The position numbers were made by a program, and so were the translations under genes. Below are positions 32,797-38,453 of a DNA stretch of 38,453 nucleotides, one piece after another (the first letter of the stretch is position 1; each line of letters opens with the position of its first letter). A model generated the notes under the pieces. It was not told where the DNA came from and made no database searches. It saw only the letters and a program-made list of their open reading frames with translations. Source of the DNA: Candidatus Paceibacter sp. (GTDB taxonomy: Bacteria; Patescibacteriota; Patescibacteriia; Magasanikbacterales; UBA922); NCBI GenBank assembly GCA_020725175.1, contig DYFM01000003.1, forward strand, positions 1 through 38,453. Reading direction: 5' to 3'.

Positions 32797-32898
32797 CTAC
32801 TTCCTCGCCCACCATATGATAAAAAGGAGGGCGAGGAAGAACAGGCCGCGTGGGACAAGGATGTCCCACGCGGCCTGGAGGGTTTCAGGTGTTATCAT
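32797..32898 (-). CDS. Likely 33-aa membrane microprotein
   Basis: Not in the ORF track because of its size. Read on the minus strand, GTAGGAGG lies six bases before an ATG. The 33 codons encode MITPETLQAAWDILVPRG, then a membrane helix GLFFLALLFIIWW and a basic end ARK, stop TAG at 32797-32799. The Shine-Dalgarno sequence is the strongest I saw in the window, where most genes have none. The product looks like a one-helix protein with positive-inside tail. A TTGACA (32942-32937) upstream has only a poor -10. Codons are GC-rich compared with neighbours. No homologue recognised. Confidence 0.6.
   Translation of the reverse strand: MITPETLQAAWDILVPRGLFFLALLFIIWWARK
32842..32877. repeat. Perfect 16-bp GC-rich palindrome
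   Basis: CAGGCCGCGTGGGACA and TGTCCCACGCGGCCTG around a four-base loop, with 75 percent G+C in the stem. It falls inside the microprotein ORF. A second stem, CTTCCTCGCCC (32800-32810) with GGGCGAGGAAG (32829-32839), lies beside it. No T run follows, so terminator function is unlikely. Confidence 0.9.
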
Positions 32899-33120
32899 GA
32901 CACACCTCCTACTGGGAGAATGTCAGATAATTCGGAAGGTGTCAAGCGCCGATGTTATGTCAGTATCAATAAACTTTTTTACTTCGAAAAGTAATTGTTC
33001 TTTTTCTCTAACTTTATCAAGACAGTTGTATTCTATCATACACAGTATTATTGTTTGATTTATTCTTCTGTAATGGTACTATATTATCATAATAAAAAAA
33101 TAGAAGTAAAACGAGTCAGT

Positions 33121-33381
33121 ATGACCTCCTTCCAACAAACCATCTACAGCATCGTCAAACAAATCCCCAAGGGTCGAACCATGACTTATAAACAAGTTGC
33201 CACACTCGCCGGTCGGCCAAAGGCATTTCGGGCAGTCGGAAATTTATTGAACAAGAACTATGACCTTACCATTCCTTGTCATCGGGTGGTGCGCTCAGAT
33301 GGAAAAGCTGGCGGATATAATCGGGGGAGTTTTAGGAAAGAGGAGCTGTTGAAAAAAGAGAGGGTTGAAATTGGAAAATAG
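33121..33381 (+). CDS. Ogt/ATL-like methylated-DNA-cysteine methyltransferase domain protein
   Basis: An 86-aa stand-alone catalytic domain of the O6-alkylguanine-DNA alkyltransferase family. TMTYKQVATLAGRPKAFRAVGNLLNKN is the DNA-binding helix-turn-helix with the flipping arginine, and IPCHRVVRSDGKAGGYNRG includes the active-site cysteine in PCHRV. The N-terminal domain of Ada/Ogt is missing, as in short MGMT/ATL forms. Because the cysteine is kept, repair activity is plausible. The frame opens at 32995, but MTSFQQTIYSIVKQIP at 33121 is the family start. Confidence 0.9.
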   Translation: MTSFQQTIYSIVKQIPKGRTMTYKQVATLAGRPKAFRAVGNLLNKNYDLTIPCHRVVRSDGKAGGYNRGSFRKEELLKKERVEIGK

Positions 33382-33472
33382 AAACGTGAAGCTTAAAAAT
33401 CGGGACTGGATTGTTATATTGTTTTACTGCTTAGTAGTTTGTTTGTCTAATCTGTACTATCATACTCACCCT
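33382..33472. other. Intergenic, nothing recognised
   Basis: AT-rich sequence after the MGMT-like gene with no ORF, hairpin terminator or promoter that I can support. It leads into the 8-bp array. Confidence 0.4.
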
Positions 33473-33560
33473 AACCTACTAACCTACCAACTTGCTAACC
33501 TGCCAACTTGCTAACTTTCTAACTTACCAAGCTGCCAACCTGCCAACCCACCAACTCCCA
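33473..33560. repeat. 8-bp tandem array, eleven diverged units
   Basis: Eleven consecutive octamers of the form AACYTNCY (AACCTACT, AACCTACC, AACTTGCT, AACCTGCC and so on) in exact phase. Every unit keeps the AA start while positions 3-8 vary. It ends next to the TTGGAA -35 of the glutaredoxin promoter. Confidence 0.88.
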
Positions 33561-33563
33561 GCC

Positions 33564-33592
33564 TTGGAAACTCTTCAAAAATCTGTTACGCT
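33564..33592 (+). promoter_or_regulatory. Promoter upstream of the hexamer array and glutaredoxin
   Basis: TTGGAA (33564-33569), exact 17-base spacer, TACGCT (33587-33592). An overlapping TATAGT at 33597-33602 is an alternative -10. The leader would be about 190 bases, mostly hexamer repeat. Confidence 0.6.
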
Positions 33593-33654
33593 ACTTTATA
33601 GTGAGTAGTTACTATAAAAAATATTTTTCCTCCCTCCTCATTTATTCTCAATTC

Positions 33655-33780
33655 TCAATCTCAATCTCAATCTTAATCTTAATCTCAATCTTAATCTTAA
33701 TCTTAATCTCAATCTCAATCTTAATCTTAATCTTAATCTCAATCTCAATCTTAATCTCAATCTTAATCTCAATCTCAATC
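33655..33780. repeat. 21-copy TYAATC hexamer array before glutaredoxin
   Basis: Twenty-one exact hexamers, each TCAATC or TTAATC, with no other change. The array is in frame with the glutaredoxin gene and open upstream to a GTG at 33601. If translated it reads (S/L)-I repeats, about 42 residues of hydrophobic sequence. Six T and the ATG at 33787 follow directly. Confidence 0.95.
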
Positions 33781-33786
33781 TTTTTT

Positions 33787-34053
33787 ATGAAACCAGTCAC
33801 TATCTATACCAAACCCATGTGCCCCTATTGTGTGCGGGCAAAAGAATTGTTTACCAGTCTCAATGTTCCGTATGAAGAAATTGATGTGTTGGAGCATCCG
33901 GATAAGCGAGAAGAAGTAAGCCGTCAGTACAATTGGATGACTGTGCCGATGATTTTTATTGGTGAAGAATTTGTCGGGGGATTTGATGATCTATCAAAAT
34001 TGGCAGCCGAGGGGAAGCTGGGGCAAATGTTGGATCTAACAACTACTGCTTGA
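33787..34053 (+). CDS. Glutaredoxin
   Basis: An 88-aa dithiol glutaredoxin: TIYTKPMCPYCVRAKELF with the CPYC redox site (residues 11-14), the cis-proline loop TVPMIFIGEEFVGGFDDL, and the C-terminal helix LAAEGKLGQML. It reduces disulfides in the cytoplasm with glutathione or another thiol. ATG 33787 is the family start. The frame is open for 62 more codons through the hexamer array, so a longer form with a Ser/Ile/Leu-repeat hydrophobic leader is theoretically possible. No Shine-Dalgarno sequence is present. Confidence 0.94.
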   Translation: MKPVTIYTKPMCPYCVRAKELFTSLNVPYEEIDVLEHPDKREEVSRQYNWMTVPMIFIGEEFVGGFDDLSKLAAEGKLGQMLDLTTTA

Positions 34054-34133
34054 TGCTGGTACGGAATGAGTGAAGACACAGATTGTCCATGATGACCAGG
34101 GTAATCCATGATATATTTTATTGTACTACGCTT

Positions 34134-35099
34134 ATGAAAACTGCAATTCTCAATTTTTCAAAACAATTGGCGTATCAACCGGTGATAGAGCAGAAGAAAA
34201 ACCTGAACAAGAAAAAACAGTTCATCGTCCTCGGAATGGGTGGGTCACATCTGGCAGCTGATCTTTTGCAAGAAGTGGCACCAAATCTTCCGCTGACGAT
34301 ACATTCCGATTATGGATTACCAGCGGTATCTACCACTACGTTGCGCGATTCACTGATCATTGCCAGTTCTTATTCTGGAAATACGGAAGAAGTGATAGAT
34401 GGATTTCATGAAGCTAGAAAGAAAAAAGCCGCTCTTGCTGTGATTGCGGTTGGTGGAAAACTCATAGAACTGGCAAAAAAACATCGCGTGCCATACATTG
34501 AATTACCAAATACCGGTATTCAACCTCGATCTGCGCTCGGTTTTAGTTTGGTTGCGTTATTAGCATTTACTGGGCAAACAGCTATACAAAAAGAACTGAA
34601 AATAGTGTCTCAAAAATTAAAACCTGCTGCATTTAAACTGGCTGGAAAAAAAGTGGCGAGATTTTTGCAGAATCGTATTCCGGTCATCTATACGGCGGAA
34701 CAATACAAATCCATTGCGTACAATTGGAAAATAAAACTGAATGAAAACACCAAGATTCCGGCTTTTTATAACTGTGTTCCGGAACTGAATCACAATGAAA
34801 TGAATGGGTTTGATATTGTGGAAAGTACGCGACACCTATCGTCTTCTATGAGTTTTGTTTTTCTGGTAGATCGAACTGATCTTTCGAAAAATAAAAAACG
34901 ATTGCAAATCCTCAAAACTTTGTACGAAGCGAGAGGGTTGCCAGTGCTCCAAGTAGAACTGAACGGAAAAAGTGTTTTAGAAAAAGCCCTTCGTTCATTG
35001 CTGGTAGCAGATTGGGCATCGGTATATTTGGCTGATTACTATGGAATTGATCCAGAGCCGGTACCATTGGTAGAGGAGTTTAAGAGGTTGGTGGGATAG
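34134..35099 (+). CDS. Bifunctional phosphoglucose/phosphomannose isomerase, archaeal-type
   Basis: A 321-aa SIS-domain isomerase that would interconvert glucose-6-P or mannose-6-P with fructose-6-P in central carbon metabolism. The SIS core shows VLGMGGSHLAADLL, SYSGNTEEVIDGFHEA and VAVGG-like IAVGGKLIELA. RSALGFSLVALL and VPELNHNEMNGFD are diagnostic of the PGI/PMI family. Length matches. MKTAILNFSKQLAY at 34134 is the preferred start. This enzyme is common in archaea and CPR bacteria and replaces the usual bacterial Pgi. Confidence 0.93.
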   Translation: MKTAILNFSKQLAYQPVIEQKKNLNKKKQFIVLGMGGSHLAADLLQEVAPNLPLTIHSDYGLPAVSTTTLRDSLIIASSYSGNTEEVIDGFHEARKKKAALAVIAVGGKLIELAKKHRVPYIELPNTGIQPRSALGFSLVALLAFTGQTAIQKELKIVSQKLKPAAFKLAGKKVARFLQNRIPVIYTAEQYKSIAYNWKIKLNENTKIPAFYNCVPELNHNEMNGFDIVESTRHLSSSMSFVFLVDRTDLSKNKKRLQILKTLYEARGLPVLQVELNGKSVLEKALRSLLVADWASVYLADYYGIDPEPVPLVEEFKRLVG

Positions 35100-35156
35100 C
35101 CTTATCTTTTGTTAAAGAGTGTGAATGTGATATTTCGGCAACGTTCACAAATTTTC

Positions 35157-35185
35157 TTTCAATTTTTTTAGAAATACGCTATACT
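35157..35185 (+). promoter_or_regulatory. Promoter of the Cys-rich exported protein gene
   Basis: TTTCAA (35157-35162), 17-base spacer, TATACT (35180-35185). Confidence 0.6.
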
Positions 35186-35250
35186 AGTTCACAAGTTATT
35201 TACTTCCATGTAAATACTGTTTTTGTAGTGTGTATTTACATTATTATTAT

Positions 35251-36963
35251 ATGCCCACTTCTTCTTCTACGGGTACTACAACTCGTACCGCAATAGCATT
35301 GGCATTTCTTTTGGTTGGTGCAGGGGCTATGGCTGCCGGTATGGTAGGGCCACAAATGAAAAAGGCTACCAACCATCGTGATCAGATCGCTTCACCAAAT
35401 AGGCAGGTGGTCCCAATGGTAACTTCGCAAGAACTAGCGATAGCAAAGGACATGTCTACATTTTTTCAAGCTCTTTCATCCGGTGACTTGTCTGCTTTTG
35501 ATAGTGCGAAACAATTGACAGCGCTGTATACTTGTAAGTCCACCTCCCCGAGTTGTTTGTTGCAAGCTGATACGATTCTTCGGTCAAGTGCCTTGGTGAC
35601 GCAAGAACTTATTAATCGAGGACATTATTCAGACCAAGCTTCTTTTGAAACGGCTTTTAATGCTTGGGCAAAAAGTCAAGATACACATCCAAATCGTTCA
35701 ATCGTCTCTTTTCAGCGTGCGGCATGGACAGCAGCAGCAGAAGATGCGTATTTGGCGGCAATACAATACCGTGATGGGATGAGTCTTGCAGAAGTAAAAC
35801 AAGCAGCCGCTTCTTTGAACAAAGGTAATCAAAAAGGAATGGTAAACATGGCCAAACCTCCGTGTGATGAAACTTCTTCAGGACAATCATCCTTGTTTGG
35901 TGCCTGTGGTCTTTCCGGCACCGCAAGTTCTGGGGGGAAAGCACCGGCTCCGGTTGATCCTAATCCGAGTGCCAGTCTTACACAAGGGCCGGTTGCTATT
36001 ACGCCAACTTGGATGTTACCATCATCCAATTGTTATGGGCTTGATCCAACCAAGGTGGGTGGTGGGACCATGAACCCAACAGGAGAGGGTGAAGGAAGTG
36101 GTTCTGGCTCTGCTCCAGCACCAAAAGACACTGGTTCTGTAGATACATCTCCTCCGCCCTCCAGTCCCGATACAGGAATCAGTAAAGAAGTTACCGACGC
36201 CGCAAAAGGTTTGGTGAGTATTGATATGGGAGGTGGAGCGACGCTCAAGGTAGACAAATTGGCTAGTGGTCTTGGTGGGATGTTGATTGGCGGAGGAAAG
36301 GATCTGGCGATCAGCATACATATAGACGGTGGGACTATTGGAGCGGGTATAAAAGATTATGGGGTCGATAATCCTGATCCTTTTGGAAAAGACGCGGAAG
36401 GAACTATGTACACGATAAGTGGAGGACTTACCTTTATTCCAAACCCAAACGATGGTGGGGCTATTAGTTCTTGTCGCTCTTCATTTCTTGGGGCTATGGC
36501 TAGCTGCATGGGGGCAACCAATCCATCGAATTCTTCGCCATCTAATATATATTGTATACAGGGAGGGGATTCGAAAGTTGGGCTTACAGGTCCAGATACT
36601 GGGAAATCGATTATGTGTCAGTGTGGAAGTTCTGGCTCCTCTTCAGGAAGTGGTGGTACTACCGACTCTTGCTGTCCGGAAATATGTTCGGTAGCTTCTC
36701 AAAGTGGGTACGATGTTTCAGAAAACAGTGCTTGTGCGAACTGCTCTATGTCTAGCTCTTGTTCTCAGGGAGGAATGCCAAAAGGTAAGTCATTGACCGA
36801 TATGTGTCAGCAAGGAAAGGCAATTGGGGAACCGATTTACTCTGCACTTTGTGGCGCGCTCGATCCGGTGCCAACTCAACAACAACCAACACAAGTATTC
36901 TCTAATCAACAAATGGATACATTCATCCAGCAAGATGTTATGAATCCGGTTATCACTCGTTAG
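35251..36963 (+). CDS. Large exported Gly/Ser/Cys-rich protein, unknown function
   Basis: A 570-aa protein of no recognised family. The N-terminal hydrophobic segment (AIALAFLLVGAGAMAAGMVG, about 14-33) is a signal or anchor. Residues about 55-190 are helical, with a CKSTSPSC pair. A Pro/Gly/Ser-rich linker (about 235-315) leads to a Gly-rich beta region (about 320-400) and a cysteine-dense end (for example MCQCGSSGSSSGSGG, SCCPEIC, CANCSMSSSC). The cysteines suggest disulfides outside the cell or a metal site. A Gln-rich tail closes it. The 78-aa membrane protein begins 14 bases later, so the two probably act together at the cell surface. Confidence 0.7.
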   Translation: MPTSSSTGTTTRTAIALAFLLVGAGAMAAGMVGPQMKKATNHRDQIASPNRQVVPMVTSQELAIAKDMSTFFQALSSGDLSAFDSAKQLTALYTCKSTSPSCLLQADTILRSSALVTQELINRGHYSDQASFETAFNAWAKSQDTHPNRSIVSFQRAAWTAAAEDAYLAAIQYRDGMSLAEVKQAAASLNKGNQKGMVNMAKPPCDETSSGQSSLFGACGLSGTASSGGKAPAPVDPNPSASLTQGPVAITPTWMLPSSNCYGLDPTKVGGGTMNPTGEGEGSGSGSAPAPKDTGSVDTSPPPSSPDTGISKEVTDAAKGLVSIDMGGGATLKVDKLASGLGGMLIGGGKDLAISIHIDGGTIGAGIKDYGVDNPDPFGKDAEGTMYTISGGLTFIPNPNDGGAISSCRSSFLGAMASCMGATNPSNSSPSNIYCIQGGDSKVGLTGPDTGKSIMCQCGSSGSSSGSGGTTDSCCPEICSVASQSGYDVSENSACANCSMSSSCSQGGMPKGKSLTDMCQQGKAIGEPIYSALCGALDPVPTQQQPTQVFSNQQMDTFIQQDVMNPVITR

Positions 36964-36977
36964 TCGATTGTTTCTCT

Positions 36978-37214
36978 ATGAAATACATTATCGCACTGCT
37001 CGCAATTGCCGTTGGTTCAATTCTCATTATTTACACCGAATGGTTTATCCAAAATTTCGGCACCAGTTCATGGGCAGAAGCAAAGGGGATTGGGTCGAGA
37101 TTTTTGTATAAGTTGATTGGGCTGGCGATTATTCTTATAGCGCTGCTCGGTGTTTCGGGGATTCTTGGTAACATGATACTTGGAATTTTCGGACGTTTGT
37201 TTGGGGTTGCATAA
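36978..37214 (+). CDS. Small two-helix membrane protein
   Basis: A 78-aa protein with helices at about 3-20 (IIALLAIAVGSILIIYTEWF) and 44-72 (KLIGLAIILIALLGVSGILGNMILGIFG), joined by NFGTSSWAEAKGIGSRF. It has the look of small conserved membrane proteins of CPR bacteria, function unknown. It follows the Cys-rich exported protein by 14 bases and should share its transcript. Confidence 0.75.
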   Translation: MKYIIALLAIAVGSILIIYTEWFIQNFGTSSWAEAKGIGSRFLYKLIGLAIILIALLGVSGILGNMILGIFGRLFGVA

Positions 37215-37340
37215 AGTTCCTCGTACAAAACATTTTTTACCCATCAGTCATTTATAGGGGAAATGTCTTGAGCTTGTTACGTATGTGTATCGTTACCATA
37301 TTGTTTGGAACTTGAAATTTATTTATTGGAAATTACGCGT

Positions 37341-37895
37341 ATGCTGTATCATTCCGGCAACGAACTCGTTGATCCAAATCTGTTGTTTGAAAAAGTGCAA
37401 CTCCAGCCTTTGATGCATGTAGCTGACTTTGGGTGTGGAAGAACGGGACATATTGTATTTCCGGCAGCGGGTGTTGTGGGAGAAAAAGGGGTTGTATACG
37501 CGGTGGATATTTTAAAAGATGTTCTCGAAGTAATTCGAAAACGAGCTAATCTCAATACACGGTTACCGATTCATCCGATTTGGTCTGATGTGGAAGTGGT
37601 GGGAAAAACCGCCATTCCGAGTGGAAGTCTTGATGTGGTTTTTTTTGTTGATATTTTATCTCAACTGAACCATCGACTGGAGGCGCTAGACGAAGCGAAA
37701 CGACTTCTCAAAGATAAGGCACGTATTCTTATTGTTGATTGGATAGAAGGAACATTTCCGCTCAGTCCCGGGCCTGGAAAATTGCTTGATTTTGAACGGG
37801 TGAAACAGTGGGCTTTGCAAAATGGTTTTGCGGTACAAGAAGAATTTCCAGTGAGTAAATATCAGTCGGGAATGGTACTTTTTCGTCATGAATAG
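37341..37895 (+). CDS. Class I SAM-dependent methyltransferase
   Basis: A 184-aa Rossmann-fold methyltransferase (Methyltransf_25/UbiE-like). Motif I is VADFGCGRTGHIVFPAAG (about 26-43), the acidic motif II is VVYAVDIL, and motif post I/III reads SLDVVFFVDILSQL and ARILIVDW. The substrate is unknown. The track's start at 37305 is a TTG; ATG 37341 (MLYHSGNELVDPNLLFEKV) is typical for this subfamily. It lies directly before yraN. Confidence 0.87.
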   Translation: MLYHSGNELVDPNLLFEKVQLQPLMHVADFGCGRTGHIVFPAAGVVGEKGVVYAVDILKDVLEVIRKRANLNTRLPIHPIWSDVEVVGKTAIPSGSLDVVFFVDILSQLNHRLEALDEAKRLLKDKARILIVDWIEGTFPLSPGPGKLLDFERVKQWALQNGFAVQEEFPVSKYQSGMVLFRHE

Positions 37896-37907
37896 TAGAG
37901 AGATCGT

Positions 37908-38297
37908 ATGTCAAAAACCGATAAACAGGAACTGGGTGCGTGGGGAGAAGAGGAAGCCGCCTCTTTTTTATTACAAGAAGGATATGACATTATTGAACGA
38001 AATTATCAAGTACGAAAAGGGGAGATTGATATTATTGCCTGGCATGATAAGTATCATTGGGGAAAAACACTTTGTTTTATCGAAGTGAAAACCAGAAGTT
38101 ATGGTGAAGGAAGTGCGGAGCGAGCTACGGGCGAGAAAAAAGTTGGAAATATATTTCATAGCGCGCGCATGTATTGTCTGGAACATAACATTGATATAGA
38201 CCACACCCCAATTCAGTTTGAACAAGTGAGTGTGTATGTTCGTAACAAAAAACCACTTATAGCTACTTGTGAATTGCGAGTCATTATTCCAAAGTAA
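37908..38297 (+). CDS. YraN/UPF0102 family endonuclease-like protein
   Basis: A 129-aa protein of the UPF0102 family with a restriction-endonuclease-like fold. It carries the core KQELGAWGEEEAASFLLQEGYDIIERNYQ, then GEIDIIAWHD and CFIEVKTRS, which together form the E-x-D and E-x-K metal site of the fold. The function is not firmly known; DNA recombination or repair is usually proposed. MSKTDKQELG at 37908 is the start. It begins 12 bases after the methyltransferase stop. Confidence 0.94.
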   Translation: MSKTDKQELGAWGEEEAASFLLQEGYDIIERNYQVRKGEIDIIAWHDKYHWGKTLCFIEVKTRSYGEGSAERATGEKKVGNIFHSARMYCLEHNIDIDHTPIQFEQVSVYVRNKKPLIATCELRVIIPK

Positions 38298-38329
38298 TCC
38301 ACAGAAAGATGTTAAAATACAATCAAAGA

Positions 38330-38338
38330 TGGTATACT
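38330..38338 (+). promoter_or_regulatory. Extended -10 promoter for the last gene
   Basis: TGGTATACT gives TGn plus TATACT; the -35 (TGTTAA at 38310, 17-base spacing) is poor. Confidence 0.5.
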
Positions 38339-38350
38339 TTGGTAAGTTTC

Positions 38351-38401
38351 AAATTTCAAATATTAATTTCCAAAATGTAAAAAAATTGGAAATTGAAATT
38401 T
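38351..38401. repeat. AATTTCAA/TTGGAAATT inverted-repeat array
   Basis: AAATTTCAA (38351-38359) and AATTTCCAA (38365-38373) are complementary in order to TTGGAAATTGAAATTT (38386-38401). They can fold into a long AT hairpin with one bulge in the leader of the next gene. Confidence 0.8.
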
Positions 38402-38423
38402 GTAATTTATAACTTCTTCTCCT

Positions 38424-38453
38424 ATGGATGTATATTCCATATTTCGCTACGGC
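38424..38453 (+). CDS. Start of a gene cut by the window edge
   Basis: ATG followed by nine open codons (DVYSIFRYG) up to the last base. Position after a promoter and repeat leader fits a real gene, but nothing can be said about the product. Confidence 0.35.
   Translation, partial: MDVYSIFRYG

Noticed and set aside
32683-32994. 103-aa plus-strand ORF through the GC-rich patch
   Set aside because: It overlaps the DUF1801 start in antisense, has no ribosome site and no family-like sequence; the minus-strand 33-aa ORF is better supported.
33655-33780. CRISPR-like array
   Set aside because: Units are contiguous hexamers without spacers; no cas genes nearby. It is a simple tandem repeat.
1-38453. 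tRNA or rRNA genes
   Set aside because: Looked in the longer intergenic gaps for T-loop (GTTCGAATC-type) and cloverleaf patterns; none found. A tRNAscan run would be decisive.

Overview
The window looks like a piece of a Candidate Phyla Radiation (Patescibacteria) genome, possibly near Candidatus Magasanikbacteria or Uhrbacteria. This assignment is an inference from family content and style, not from a marker-gene tree. Supporting signs are compact divergent genes, an archaeal-type phosphoglucose/phosphomannose isomerase, a PspC protein with a head-GIN adhesin-like domain, an eight-cysteine C-terminal domain, KGG stress proteins, DUF2267, and a Tn-REP (RAYT) transposase with REP hairpins. TGA is used as a normal stop, which argues against Gracilibacteria and Absconditabacteria. 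DNA is moderately AT-rich. Most start codons I inspected lack an obvious Shine-Dalgarno sequence, while many sigma70-type promoters (TTGACA-N16/17-TATACT-like) are easy to see.

Layout. 1-3.5 kb: a 7-bp tandem array, a YqfO/NIF3-like ORF cut by an in-frame stop, xseA with an N-terminal HRDC domain, a Tat-like exported lysozyme-like protein, and xseB. 3.5-7.4 kb: a lipid kinase, a lipoprotein with two repeats, a small membrane protein with an M23 endopeptidase, and a GlsB/YeaQ membrane protein. 7.6-12.8 kb: a HelD-like helicase behind a leader ORF and attenuator-like hairpin, a decayed DUF2267 gene beside a phosphoribosyltransferase, a class-C beta-lactamase-like hydrolase, and two KGG stress proteins. 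13.0-15.9 kb: a glutathione S-transferase and typA. 16.0-22.7 kb: a MarR-controlled MacAB-like exporter operon (adaptor, ATPase, two FtsX-type permeases) in which a RAYT gene with flanking REP hairpins sits between ATPase and permease. 22.7-27.1 kb: PadR-PspC, a TrmB-type regulator, and a divergent Leu/Ile/Val-type binding lipoprotein. 27.1-30.7 kb: tRNA methyltransferase trmB and an alpha/beta hydrolase on face-to-face promoters, then an ABC-2 exporter. 30.7-38.4 kb: a sorbosone-dehydrogenase-like beta-propeller, a DUF1801 protein, a GC-rich patch with a likely 33-aa membrane microprotein, an Ogt/ATL-like protein, a glutaredoxin, PGI/PMI, a Cys-rich surface protein, a methyltransferase, YraN, and the first ten codons of another gene.

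Recurrent theme. Intergenic spaces repeatedly contain short tandem arrays with locus-specific units (7-mer, 8-mer, 6-mer and others). Several end directly at, or a few bases before, a start codon (yqfO-like, typA, glutaredoxin, the last partial gene). Together with the REP elements they are the least explained part of the window. No tRNA, rRNA, CRISPR array or prophage was seen.
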